Source of the DNA: an uncultured Pelagibacteraceae bacterium
GTDB taxonomy: Bacteria > Pseudomonadota > Alphaproteobacteria > Pelagibacterales > Pelagibacteraceae
Reading direction: 5' to 3'
Assembly (NCBI GenBank): GCA_902597695.1
Contig: CACJYH010000011.1
Location: forward strand, 1 to 19,561
DNA length: 19,561 nt
Below the pieces are notes generated by a model. The model searched no databases. It was not told where the DNA came from and saw only the letters and a program-made list of their open reading frames with translations. Shown one piece after another: positions 1 through 8,266 of the stretch. Position numbers and translations under genes: made by a program. Each line of letters begins with the position of its first letter. Position 1 is the first letter of the stretch.

Positions 1-283
1 GACCTCTAACAGCTGGACCTCTACTTCTATTTAACAATCTAAATTGTATTCCTGATTTATCTGCGATCTCTCCCATAACGCCATCTAATGCATCTATTTC
101 TCTAACTAAATGACCTTTACCCAAGCCACCAATTGCGGGATTACATGACATCTCACCGATAGTATTTATATCATGAGTAAATAGAGCAGTATTTACACCT
201 AGACGAGCTGAAGCAGCTGCTGCCTCACAACCAGCATGACCACCTCCAATTACAACAACATCAAATGAAAATTCATTTTTCAT
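1..283 (-). CDS. mnmG: MnmG (GidA), N-terminal part, runs off the left edge
   Basis: This is the first 94 codons of the FAD-dependent subunit of the MnmE-MnmG complex, which puts the carboxymethylaminomethyl group on U34 of certain tRNAs. Reading leftward from the ATG at 283, a Rossmann FAD-binding signature [13 protein letters not shown] appears near residues 10-22. It is followed by the family blocks [22 protein letters not shown] and [13 protein letters not shown] in quick succession, all diagnostic of GidA/MnmG. The gene lies 39 bases downstream of mnmE, its functional partner, and the two are probably co-transcribed. The start is set by the usual short N-terminus ahead of the FAD motif. 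The C-terminal part lies outside the window, so intactness cannot be judged. Confidence 0.96.
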   Translation of the reverse strand, partial: MKNEFSFDVVVIGGGHAGCEAAAASARLGVNTALFTHDINTIGEMSCNPAIGGLGKGHLVREIDALDGVMGEIADKSGIQFRLLNRSRGPAVRG

Positions 284-322
284 GATGTAAATTTATATTT
301 GAAAATAAATTTTACAAGGCTC

Positions 323-1654
323 TTATTTTCCAATGCAAAAATCGTTGAAAATACTGCCTAATACTTCCTCTACATCGACCTTTCCAACAATCATACCTAA
401 ATGTCTAGTAGCTAACCTCAAGTCTTCAGCCGCTTTATCAAAATCTTTTTTATCATTTTTTTCTAAAAAATTTTTCAAGTTATCTGAACAATTAACTAGG
501 TGCTGTCTGTGTCTTTCTCTAGTAATTAATATATCGTCATTTATAACAAATTTTGTCTTTAACTTGTTTTTGATCTTTAAAATTAATTTATCTAAATTTA
601 AGTTTTCCTTTAATGAAATTAAAACATGATCTAACTTATTTACCTCCAGATCCAATTCATCATTGATAAGATCTGACTTATTAACAACTAAAATTGCATT
701 ATCTTTTAGTAAATCATTTAAAAACCCGCTAAAATCAATCCTTTTAGCATCTACTACTACTAATTTTAAATCGGCTTTTTCTGCTCTATCTAAGGATAAT
801 TTTATTCCTTTTTTCTCTATTTCGTCTTTGGAGCTCCTTATACCCGCTGTATCTGAAATAATAACTGGATAACCATCAATATTTAAATGTGTTTCAATTA
901 CATCCCTTGTTGTTCCAGCAATTTCAGACACTATCGCTACATCTCTATTAGATAAATTATTCAATAATGAAGATTTTCCAGCATTGGTTGGTCCAACGAT
1001 TGCTATTTTAAAACCTTCACGAATTATTTCACCGACTTTTTGATCATCTAAAATTTTCTTTATTTTGTTTAAAACTTCAGTTGTATCTTTTTTAATCTGT
1101 TTAATATTTTCATCAGGTAAATCTTCCTCAGGAAAATCTATTTTTGCCTCAACAAAAGATAAGATTTTTAATAACTTTTCTCTTAAATTATCAAATTTCT
1201 CAGCAGACTTACCTTCCATAATTTTTACAGCTTGTAATCTTTGCATTTCGGTTTCTGCTGAAATTAAATCACTTATACTCTCAGCTTTTAACAAATTAAT
1301 TTTTCCATTTTGAAAAGCTATTTTGGTAAATTCTCCTGGTTCGGCTAATCTAAAGTTTTCTATTTTAGACAATTCGTTTTGTAGCGCTAATACAATTGCT
1401 TTTCCTCCATGCACATGAATTTCAGCCATATCCTCACCGGTATAGCTCTCAGGGCCTGGAAACCAGATAATTATACCTTCATCAATAAGTTCAGAAGTCT
1501 TGATATTATTTATTTTCCGAAGGGTGGCGACTCTAGGCTTAGGGAGAGATTTTCCAGTAAGCAAAGTTACTGCTTTAGACGCATCTAACCCAGAAATTCT
1601 TATGATAGCAACTCCAGATATTCCTGGACCAGACGATAAAGCATATATAGTCAT
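323..1654 (-). CDS. mnmE: tRNA modification GTPase MnmE (TrmE)
   Basis: MnmE is a GTPase that works with MnmG on the wobble uridine of tRNAs, using a folate-derived one-carbon unit. The 443-residue protein has the three expected parts: an N-terminal folate-binding domain (EIHVHGG near 78-84, AEPGEFTKIAF near 104-114), a helical middle, and an inserted G domain. In the G domain, G1 is GPTNAGKS (221-228), G2 lies in the IAGTTRD segment, G3 is DTAG (268-271) and G4 is NKSD. The C-terminus is the canonical FCIGK, whose Cys is conserved for catalysis. Length is normal. An exact TATAAT on the minus strand (1666-1661) ends six bases before the ATG, with no Shine-Dalgarno, so a leaderless transcript is possible. 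It lies 45 bases downstream of the GT41 gene and just upstream of mnmG. Confidence 0.98.
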   Translation of the reverse strand: MTIYALSSGPGISGVAIIRISGLDASKAVTLLTGKSLPKPRVATLRKINNIKTSELIDEGIIIWFPGPESYTGEDMAEIHVHGGKAIVLALQNELSKIENFRLAEPGEFTKIAFQNGKINLLKAESISDLISAETEMQRLQAVKIMEGKSAEKFDNLREKLLKILSFVEAKIDFPEEDLPDENIKQIKKDTTEVLNKIKKILDDQKVGEIIREGFKIAIVGPTNAGKSSLLNNLSNRDVAIVSEIAGTTRDVIETHLNIDGYPVIISDTAGIRSSKDEIEKKGIKLSLDRAEKADLKLVVVDAKRIDFSGFLNDLLKDNAILVVNKSDLINDELDLEVNKLDHVLISLKENLNLDKLILKIKNKLKTKFVINDDILITRERHRQHLVNCSDNLKNFLEKNDKKDFDKAAEDLRLATRHLGMIVGKVDVEEVLGSIFNDFCIGK

Positions 1655-1699
1655 ATATGAATTATAATGACTTAATCTAAATATTAAAATTAAATATTT

Positions 1700-3382
1700 C
1701 TATTTTACTATTTGATCTATAGCTTCAAAAAAACTCTTACTATAATCATGTTTATCAAATAAAGGACTTTTCAATGCATTTTCATAAACAAATTTTCTTA
1801 GTTTAATATAATCGTCATGGTTATTTGATAAATTAACTATTTTTTGCAAATAATCACTTTCATCTATAGCAATCATTTGATCTATACCTAAATTTTTATT
1901 TATAGACTCCCCACATCTTGAATTAAAATTATATCCAGCCATAGCTAAAACTGGAACTCCCATCCATATAGCTTCAAACGAAGTAGTTACACCATTATAA
2001 GGGAAGGTATCTAAGGCGATATCGATTTCATTATAAGCCTTAAGATGATCTTTAAAATCTTTTTCCCTGCCTATGAATTTGATTGAGTCTAAAACACCAT
2101 TTTCTTTAAATGATGCTTTAAGCCTTTCTAATCCATGTTTTATTTTTGATGTTTTTAAAACAAGTTTAGAGTTATTAATTTTTTTTAAAATATTTGACCA
2201 AACAGAAATTACATCTGGATTTATTTTATCAAAATTATTAAACGACCCAAAAGTAAAAAATTTATTTTTTAAGAAAGGAGGTGGATTTTCAATTCTTTCT
2301 AGATCAAAACCACAATGAGAATTCCAAATTTTAGGCAAATATATTACCTTTTCGGCATAAAATTTCTCTTCATTCGAACGAATTAAATTTGGATCTGAAA
2401 TTATATAGTCCATATTTTTAAGTCCAGTGGTGTTGCAATAGCCCATCCATATGATTTGTTTTCTGGCAATCCTGCTTTTTAACATTTCAATACGATTCAT
2501 TGATGTATAACCCATTAAATCAATCATAATATCTAGTTTTAATCCTCTGACTTTATTTACAGCACTGACATTATCTAAATTCCAAATATTAATAGTCTCA
2601 TCAACTAAATCTTTGAAATCTTTTGTTGACTGATCAGATATTGGATTATTCAAAATTAAAATAATTTCGAATTTTTTTTTATCATAGTTTGAGAGAATTG
2701 TTTTTAAAAAATAAGTAATTGAATGACCATCGAGGATATCAGCTGACAAAAAGCCTATTTTAATTTTTGGGCCAGGTTCCTTAGAAATTTCTACTAATTG
2801 ATCTTGTGGAATTACTTTTAGATTTTGATCTACAAACTTACCATAATTAAAAAAATCAGATTGTTTCCAATCTTTTTCAAAACATCTCCAATAGCCATAA
2901 TTACAAAGATCAAAAGAGTTAAAACCTTTTATTTTAATTACTTTATCAAGGTGGAATATCATTTTTTTTGCATGATTTAATCTTCGATAAATCATGGTCA
3001 TTGCCAGATGTATCGGTCTATGATTTAAACAATATTCTTTAGATGACTCATATAAGTTAATAAGATCACTAAAATCGAATTTATAATCTTTCTCTATATC
3101 TTTTAATAAAACACTAGATGTAATCAAATTGCCAAGACAATCTATTGCATGAATAGTATTTTTTTCTTTTAAGTAACCCTGTCTGAAATCTTTTGTAGCT
3201 AGCAATAATGTATCTTTGTCTTTTTTGTTACTTTGAACTCTGCATATACCCAATAGATTATATAAACTAGATGATCTTTCGAAATCAGTTGTTCTGGAAG
3301 TTATTTCAAATACTACCTTGGAATATTCTTTTTTTTTATATGACTCTTGTAATTCAATTTCTAACTTTGAGGTAGAGACCAT
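1700..3382 (-). CDS. SPINDLY/OGT-like GT41 glycosyltransferase
   Basis: This is a 560-residue protein of the O-linked GlcNAc transferase/SPINDLY type (family GT41), which moves GlcNAc, fucose or a related sugar from a nucleotide sugar to Ser/Thr of proteins. Residues about 1-200 are helical with weak TPR-like repeats. The catalytic half begins near 205 (KIKIGFLSADILDGHS, with His220 at the position of the family's conserved His). It continues with the paired blocks IDLMGYT and WMGYCNTTGLKNMDYIISD, then FTFGSFNNFDKI, and ends with the nucleotide-sugar block DTFPYNGVTTSFEAIWMGVPVL (458 onward) plus a SRCGESI segment. The domain looks complete. It starts 8 bases after the rho stop, so it probably shares the rho transcript. 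The acceptor protein and the sugar cannot be told from sequence. The gene is an accessory insertion in a conserved hem-rho-mnmE block. Confidence 0.88.
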   Translation of the reverse strand: MVSTSKLEIELQESYKKKEYSKVVFEITSRTTDFERSSSLYNLLGICRVQSNKKDKDTLLLATKDFRQGYLKEKNTIHAIDCLGNLITSSVLLKDIEKDYKFDFSDLINLYESSKEYCLNHRPIHLAMTMIYRRLNHAKKMIFHLDKVIKIKGFNSFDLCNYGYWRCFEKDWKQSDFFNYGKFVDQNLKVIPQDQLVEISKEPGPKIKIGFLSADILDGHSITYFLKTILSNYDKKKFEIILILNNPISDQSTKDFKDLVDETINIWNLDNVSAVNKVRGLKLDIMIDLMGYTSMNRIEMLKSRIARKQIIWMGYCNTTGLKNMDYIISDPNLIRSNEEKFYAEKVIYLPKIWNSHCGFDLERIENPPPFLKNKFFTFGSFNNFDKINPDVISVWSNILKKINNSKLVLKTSKIKHGLERLKASFKENGVLDSIKFIGREKDFKDHLKAYNEIDIALDTFPYNGVTTSFEAIWMGVPVLAMAGYNFNSRCGESINKNLGIDQMIAIDESDYLQKIVNLSNNHDDYIKLRKFVYENALKSPLFDKHDYSKSFFEAIDQIVK

Positions 3383-3390
3383 TAATCGGC

Positions 3391-4659
3391 TTAAACAGGC
3401 TTATTCATTGAATTAAAAAACTCAGCATTATTTTTTGTATCTTTTAATTTAGAGTTAATAAAATCTATTGCATCCATTGTGCCCATAGGAGCAATTATTC
3501 TTCGTAGTACATTCATTTTTTGAAGATCATTTTTATCAAATAGCAACTCTTCTCTTCTTGTGCCTGATTTTGTAATATCAATAGCTGGATAAATTCTTTT
3601 ATCTGCTATTTTTCTATCAAGAACTGTCTCACTATTCCCGGTTCCTTTGAATTCCTCAAAAATCACCTCATCCATTCTACTACCAGTATCAATTAGAGCA
3701 GTAGAAATAATTGTTAATGATCCACCTTCTTCAATATTTCTTGCAGCACCAAAAAACCTTTTTGGTCTTTGTAATGCATTGGCATCGACTCCACCTGTTA
3801 GAACTTTTCCAGAGCTTGGTATTACAGCATTGTATGCTCTCCCTAATCTTGTTATTGAGTCTAAAAGTATAACGACATCTTTTTTATGTTCTGTTAACCT
3901 TTTTGCCTTCTCTATTACCATTTCAGCAACTGCAACATGCCGTTGCGCAGGCTCATCGAATGTAGAACTTATTACCTCACCTTTTACAGTTCTTTGCATA
4001 TCAGTTACTTCCTCAGGTCTTTCATCAATTAATAAAACGATTAGGTAACACTCGGGATAATTTTTAGCTATTGAATTAGCAATACTCTGTAAAATCATTG
4101 TTTTACCGGCTTTTGGTGGTGAGATGATAATTGATCTTTGACCCTTACCAATAGGACTTACAAGATCAATAAGTCTTGGTGTCAAATCTTGTTTCTTGTC
4201 AGGCTTTACTTGTTCAACTTCCATAACAAGTTGCTTATCAGGATATAGAGGTGTCAGGTTATCAAAAGCTATTTTATGTCTAGATTTATCAGGTTCTTCA
4301 AAATTTATTTTACTTACTTGCAATAATGCAAAATATCTTTCACCTTCTTTAGGAGCTCTAACAGGTCCCTCAACAGTATCACCAGTCCTTAAACCAAATT
4401 TTCTAATTTGACTTGGGCTTACATAGATATCGTCTGGACCTGGTAAATAATTTGACTCCATGGCTCTTAAAAAACCAAAGCCATCTTGAAGTAATTGAAG
4501 TACACCCGCCCCAGTTATTTCCTCTTTTTCCGCAACTTTTTTCAAAATCGCAAAAAGTATCTCCTGCTTTCTTAAAGTACTTGCATTTTCTATTCCAAGC
4601 TCCTCAGCTTGGGTAATAAGCTGTTCTGATGATTTTAATTTTAATTCTTGTATGTTCAT
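3391..4659 (-). CDS. rho: Transcription termination factor Rho
   Basis: Rho is the hexameric RNA-dependent ATPase that releases RNA polymerase at Rho-dependent terminators. The 422-residue protein has an N-terminal helical part, the cold-shock-like RNA-binding domain ([17 protein letters not shown] near 50-66, then [16 protein letters not shown]) and a RecA-type ATPase core. In the core, the P-loop is PPKAGKT (about 181-187), [13 protein letters not shown] is the Walker B region, and [20 protein letters not shown] is the conserved Q/R-loop region. Length is that of a minimal Rho without insertions. The spacer upstream (4660-4721) carries a perfect 9+2+9 dyad ending six bases before the ATG. 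No intrinsic terminators are apparent in the window, so Rho may carry much of the termination load here; that is inference. Confidence 0.98.
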   Translation of the reverse strand: MNIQELKLKSSEQLITQAEELGIENASTLRKQEILFAILKKVAEKEEITGAGVLQLLQDGFGFLRAMESNYLPGPDDIYVSPSQIRKFGLRTGDTVEGPVRAPKEGERYFALLQVSKINFEEPDKSRHKIAFDNLTPLYPDKQLVMEVEQVKPDKKQDLTPRLIDLVSPIGKGQRSIIISPPKAGKTMILQSIANSIAKNYPECYLIVLLIDERPEEVTDMQRTVKGEVISSTFDEPAQRHVAVAEMVIEKAKRLTEHKKDVVILLDSITRLGRAYNAVIPSSGKVLTGGVDANALQRPKRFFGAARNIEEGGSLTIISTALIDTGSRMDEVIFEEFKGTGNSETVLDRKIADKRIYPAIDITKSGTRREELLFDKNDLQKMNVLRRIIAPMGTMDAIDFINSKLKDTKNNAEFFNSMNKPV

Positions 4660-4665
4660 GAGTAA

Positions 4666-4685
4666 ATTATTAAGGACTTAATAAT
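4666..4685. promoter_or_regulatory. 20-bp perfect dyad just upstream of rho
   Basis: ATTATTAAG-GA-CTTAATAAT is a perfect inverted repeat with 9-base arms and a 2-base centre, six bases upstream of the rho start codon in the 62-base hemJ-rho spacer. A 2-base loop is poor for an RNA hairpin, although an 8-bp stem with a 4-base loop could form. A binding site for a dimeric regulator is equally possible. All-AT arms arise more often by chance here than in balanced DNA, which limits confidence. Confidence 0.4.
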
Positions 4686-4721
4686 AGATATAATATATAT
4701 GCTAATTTAAATTATTCAACC

Positions 4722-5156
4722 CTAGATAGGCTTAAATATCACCACAAATACAATCAAAATAAGCAATAAAGTGGGTATTTCATTAATATATCGATAATAT
4801 TTATGAGAATGTTTATTAACGTCAGATTTAAATTGTCCTAAAATTCTTCCAAGATAAAAATGGTATAAAGTTAAGATAACAACAAAAATTAATTTCAAAA
4901 TCATCCATTTTTGACCCAATTGTCCAAAACCTATTTCATGTATTAGTATCAACCCAAATATCCAAGATAGTGTCATGGCTGGAGTCATGATGTAAAAAAA
5001 AAGTTTTTTTTCCATAACTTTAAATACTTCTGAAACTAATGGTTTGTCATTATTTAGAGAGTGATAAACAAAGATTCTTGGAAGATACAAAAGACCAGCC
5101 ATCCAAGAAATTACCGCTATTAAATGAAGAGATTTAAACAATAAATATGTATTCAT
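4722..5156 (-). CDS. hemJ: Protoporphyrinogen IX oxidase HemJ
   Basis: HemJ is a small membrane protein that oxidises protoporphyrinogen IX to protoporphyrin IX, the step before ferrochelatase; it replaces HemG/HemY in most alphaproteobacteria. The 144-residue protein has about four membrane segments (roughly 7-30, 52-72, 84-104 and 126-143). It shows the HemJ-type N-terminus KSLHLIAVISWMAGLLYLPR with His11, and a conserved Lys near the start of the third segment (MILKLIFVVILTLYHFYLG). Length matches the family. It begins 3 bases after the hemH stop, in pathway order hemE-hemH-hemJ on one transcript. Confidence 0.93.
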   Translation of the reverse strand: MNTYLLFKSLHLIAVISWMAGLLYLPRIFVYHSLNNDKPLVSEVFKVMEKKLFFYIMTPAMTLSWIFGLILIHEIGFGQLGQKWMILKLIFVVILTLYHFYLGRILGQFKSDVNKHSHKYYRYINEIPTLLLILIVFVVIFKPI

Positions 5157-5159
5157 TTA

Positions 5160-6158
5160 TTAGAGACTTTTTTGAATTAAAGTTTTTAATAAAGCAATAT
5201 GATCATCGTTATCATTTAAGCACGGTACCATATCAAAATTTTCACCTCCAGACTCTAAAAAACTTTCTTTACCTTGAATAAGAATTTCTTCTAAAGTCTC
5301 AACACAATCTGAGGAAAAACCAGGACATATCGCAAGGATATTTTTTTTACCCTCTTTTGGTAATTTCTCTAAAGTCTTATCTGTATAAGGCTCAAGCCAT
5401 TTTTGGGGACCAAATCTTGACTGGAACGTTGTTTTTATTTCTATCGAATTAAATTTTTCTGAAATAAGTCTTGTCGTCTTCTGACAATAACAATGATACG
5501 GGTCTCCTTTATCAAAATATTTTTGAGGTATGCCATGATAAGATGCTAATATTAAATCTGGCTTCCAATTTATTTCTTTAACTTTTTTGTTTAGAGAATT
5601 TACTAGAGCGTCAATATACAGAGGGTGTGATTCATAGTGAGGTATTATTTTTATAGATGGCTGCCACCTCATTTTCATAAGTGATCTATATACCTCATCA
5701 CAAACAGTTGCAGTTGTTGCTGCTGCATATTGGGGATAGAGAGGAAGTATAACTAAGTTTTCACATCCTTTCTCGTGTAGATCTTTTATTTTACCTTTAA
5801 TACTTGGATTTCCATACCTCATGGCATAATCGACAATTATATTTTTTTTAGAAATTGAGCTTGATAATTTTTTGGCTTGTTGACGTGTATAATAGAGGAG
5901 AGGTGAGATATTTTCATTTTTCATCCAAATTTCTTTATAAGCTTTGGCTGTTTTCGATGGTCTTAAATTTAATATAAAAACATTTAATATAATTTGCCAA
6001 ATAATTGGGTTTACTTCTATTACTCGTCTATCAGATAAAAATTCTTTTAAATATTTTCTAATATCAAACCAATTTGTTGAGTCTGGTGTGCCCAAATTTA
6101 TTATCAAAATTCCTGTTTTGCCAAAATTAATAGGCGGGTGATTTAATTCTTTTTCCAT
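5160..6158 (-). CDS. hemH: Ferrochelatase HemH
   Basis: Ferrochelatase inserts Fe2+ into protoporphyrin IX, the last step of haem b synthesis. The 332-residue protein carries the family landmarks in order: GILIINLGTPD (16-26), PLYPQYAAATTA (139-150), ASYHGIP with the metal-binding His208, GDPYHCYCQKT, TFQSRFGPQKWLEPYTD, and CPGFSSDCVETLEEI with the conserved Glu. Length is normal for a bacterial enzyme. Its ATG overlaps the hemE stop by one base (TAATG), a sign of translational coupling. Confidence 0.97.
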   Translation of the reverse strand: MEKELNHPPINFGKTGILIINLGTPDSTNWFDIRKYLKEFLSDRRVIEVNPIIWQIILNVFILNLRPSKTAKAYKEIWMKNENISPLLYYTRQQAKKLSSSISKKNIIVDYAMRYGNPSIKGKIKDLHEKGCENLVILPLYPQYAAATTATVCDEVYRSLMKMRWQPSIKIIPHYESHPLYIDALVNSLNKKVKEINWKPDLILASYHGIPQKYFDKGDPYHCYCQKTTRLISEKFNSIEIKTTFQSRFGPQKWLEPYTDKTLEKLPKEGKKNILAICPGFSSDCVETLEEILIQGKESFLESGGENFDMVPCLNDNDDHIALLKTLIQKSL

Positions 6159-7159
6159 TAATAATTTTTAACTGTTTTAACTAAATAATCCATCATACTT
6201 GGATCTGTTTCTGGTAATATTCCATGACCTAAATTAAATATATATGGATGATCTTTAAAAATATCCAGATACTTGATTGTTTCTTTTTTAAGGTTTTCTT
6301 TATCAGTTAGTAAAACTTTTGGATCCATACCGCCTTGCACAGGAATTTTTATCTCTTTTTCAATTTTTATTGGATCAATTTCATAATCTATACAAATTGC
6401 GTCTGGTTTTACAATTTCACAATATTTTTTATAATCCTTTATACCTCGTGGAAAACAAATCACTGGAACGTTTAAAGATTTAGTGAATTCAACTAAGGAA
6501 CAAGTTGGATTATATATGTAAAAATCATAATCCTTATCTTCTAATAGTCCTGCCCAACTATCGAAAATCTGTATAATCTCAGCACCACTATCAATTTGAT
6601 TTTTAATATGAATTTTTAAAAATTTATCTATTATCTTTAAAATTTTTTCAATGATAGACAATTCTTTAAAAAAATTTTCTTTGAGTTTTATTTTTGGAGA
6701 TTGTTTGTTTAAAATATAAACGAGTAATGTCCAAGGAGCTCCAACAAAACCTATCGTAGATTTGTTTTCTGTTAGATTGTTATTTCTTACCAAATTTATA
6801 GCTTTATAAACAGGATCAACTCTTTCAATAAAATCATTTTCAGTAACTTCAAATGCCTGATCAAGGTTTAAATCACCAAGAATGGGTCCAACATTTTTTT
6901 TAAATTCTACTTTTTGTTTCAAACCGTAAGGTAAAATTAATATGTCAGAAAAAATTATGGCAGCATCTAAGTCAAATCTTTTTAAAGGTTGTAAGGTTAT
7001 TTCAGCTGATAAACTAGAATTTAAACATAATTTAATGAAATCAGTATTTTTTTTTCTAATTTCTCTAAACTCTGGCAGATATCTTCCAGCTTGCCTCATA
7101 ACCCATATTGGATTTAAACCTGTTTTTCTGTTTTTAATAACCTCTTTGATGTCAGACAT
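6158..7159 (-). CDS. hemE: Uroporphyrinogen decarboxylase HemE
   Basis: HemE converts uroporphyrinogen III to coproporphyrinogen III in the cytosol. The 333-residue protein opens with WVMRQAGRYLPEFRE (19-33), the signature that binds substrate carboxylates. It also has FSDILILPYGL with the catalytic Asp, GFVGAPWTLLVYIL, QIFDSWAGLL, and near the C-terminus FNLGHGILPETDP. It is the first gene of the leftward hem-rho-mnm block and borders the candidate replication origin. I see no convincing -35/-10 pair or Shine-Dalgarno upstream of the ATG. Confidence 0.98.
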   Translation of the reverse strand: MSDIKEVIKNRKTGLNPIWVMRQAGRYLPEFREIRKKNTDFIKLCLNSSLSAEITLQPLKRFDLDAAIIFSDILILPYGLKQKVEFKKNVGPILGDLNLDQAFEVTENDFIERVDPVYKAINLVRNNNLTENKSTIGFVGAPWTLLVYILNKQSPKIKLKENFFKELSIIEKILKIIDKFLKIHIKNQIDSGAEIIQIFDSWAGLLEDKDYDFYIYNPTCSLVEFTKSLNVPVICFPRGIKDYKKYCEIVKPDAICIDYEIDPIKIEKEIKIPVQGGMDPKVLLTDKENLKKETIKYLDIFKDHPYIFNLGHGILPETDPSMMDYLVKTVKNY

Positions 7160-7441
7160 ATTAATAATTAAGTTTATTTAGTAGTATTTGCAGTATGAGC
7201 TGTGAAATACGTGGATTAAATTTTATATACATTTTATAAACCAGTTATTAACATTTAAATGTAATTTTTAGATATATATATAAGTAATATTGAAGCTTAT
7301 TACCAATATTTCGATTTAATGAAAAACTTTATACAGATGTTTAATAATGTTAATAAAAGCTATGTTTTACAGCGTAAATTTTAAATTTATAAAATTAACC
7401 AATTTTGTCTAAACAAAACAAAAACTATTAACACTTTATAC
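7160..7441. other. Candidate chromosomal origin of replication (oriC)
   Basis: This is the largest spacer in the window (282 bases, very AT-rich), and both flanking genes read away from it. In Caulobacter and Rickettsia the origin maps to the junction of hemE and the COG1806 gene, and here those same two genes flank it. Related nonamers occur at 7245-7253 (TTATTAACA, plus), 7348-7356 (the same on minus), 7425-7433 (CTATTAACA) and 7297-7305 (TTATTACCA). Other weak 7/9 DnaA-box matches are TTATACAGA (7329-7337) and TAATCCACG (minus, 7218-7210). An alternating AT tract at 7271-7282 could serve as an unwinding element. No perfect TTATCCACA is present. The spacer must also hold the hemE and ppsR promoters. 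Confidence 0.6.
7338..7356 (+). repeat. Tandem TGTT(T)AATAA repeat in the candidate origin
   Basis: TGTTTAATAA is followed directly by TGTTAATAA, two near-identical units head to tail. Read on the minus strand the second unit is TTATTAACA, the same nonamer found on plus at 7245-7253. These may be DnaA-box variants or iterons of another initiator protein. With such AT-rich sequence, chance similarity is possible. Confidence 0.4.
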
Positions 7442-8266
7442 ATGAGTAATATTTATCAGATTTATCTAATATCAGACTCTACGGGCGAAACGTTAGACAG
7501 AATTTTTACTGCAATTAAAGCTCAATTTAAAAACATAGATTACAAAATACATACTTATTCCTTTACAAGAACTGAAAACCAAATTTTAAAAATTTTATCT
7601 AATGCTAAAGAAAATCAAAACTCTATCATTTTATATTCAATCGTAGATAGTAGCCTTGCTAAATATCTTTCAAGAAAGAGTGAAGAAAAAAAAATACCTT
7701 GTTTTGGTGTTCTTGGAGATTTAATTTTAAGCTTTTCAAAACTGCTTAACCAAAAAGCATCTCACCAGCCCAGTGGTCAATACACTCTTAATGATGAATA
7801 TTATAAAAGGATTGAAGCAATTCAATTTACAATGAACCATGATGATGGAAATTTAGTTAAAGACATTAAAAAATCAGATATTATTTTATTGGGGGTTAGT
7901 AGGACCAGTAAAACACCAACCTCGATTTATTTGGCAAACAAAGGGTACAAAATATCTAATATTCCTTTGGTAAATGAAAATTCCATCCCTAAGACTTTAA
8001 AAGAAGACCCAAACTTAACTTGTATCGTTGGATTAAGCACAGAGGCAGAAAGGTTAGCTGATATCAGAAAAAACCGAATGAATTCATTAAAAGAGTCTCA
8101 AAATAAATCTTATACAGATTTATCTAGTATTAAAAAAGAAGTTGAGGACGCTAAAAATACTTTTAAAAAATATAGGTGGCCAATTATAGATGTTACTAGA
8201 AAATCGGTCGAAGAAACTGCTGCCTCAATTATAAAAATATACGAAATATATAAAAATAATGGTTAA
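7442..8266 (+). CDS. ppsR: PPDK/PEP synthase regulatory kinase-phosphorylase (PPSR, DUF299)
   Basis: This is a member of the DUF299/COG1806 family. These bifunctional proteins use ADP to phosphorylate, and Pi to dephosphorylate, a Thr on pyruvate phosphate dikinase or PEP synthase, switching flux between pyruvate and PEP. The 274-residue length is typical. Seen directly: the N-terminal LISDSTGETLDRI (9-21), a nucleotide-binding loop GVSRTSKTPTS (151-161), PLVNENSIPKTL, and GLSTEAERLADIRKNRM. Whether the target is PPDK or PEP synthase cannot be decided here; PPDK is commoner in alphaproteobacteria. It heads the operon ppsR-maf-aroE-coaE-dnaQ, overlaps maf by 8 bases, and borders the candidate origin as its homologue does in Rickettsia and Caulobacter. 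Confidence 0.93.
   Translation: MSNIYQIYLISDSTGETLDRIFTAIKAQFKNIDYKIHTYSFTRTENQILKILSNAKENQNSIILYSIVDSSLAKYLSRKSEEKKIPCFGVLGDLILSFSKLLNQKASHQPSGQYTLNDEYYKRIEAIQFTMNHDDGNLVKDIKKSDIILLGVSRTSKTPTSIYLANKGYKISNIPLVNENSIPKTLKEDPNLTCIVGLSTEAERLADIRKNRMNSLKESQNKSYTDLSSIKKEVEDAKNTFKKYRWPIIDVTRKSVEETAASIIKIYEIYKNNG

Noticed and set aside
287..315. Imperfect hairpin GTAAATTTAT / ATAAATTTTAC between mnmE and mnmG
   Set aside because: All-AT arms with a bulge and no T-tract; expected by chance at this composition, and a terminator here would split a functional gene pair.
1679..1699. AAATATT...AATATTT inverted repeat after the GT41 gene as a terminator
   Set aside because: The stem is only A-T pairs and too weak for intrinsic termination.
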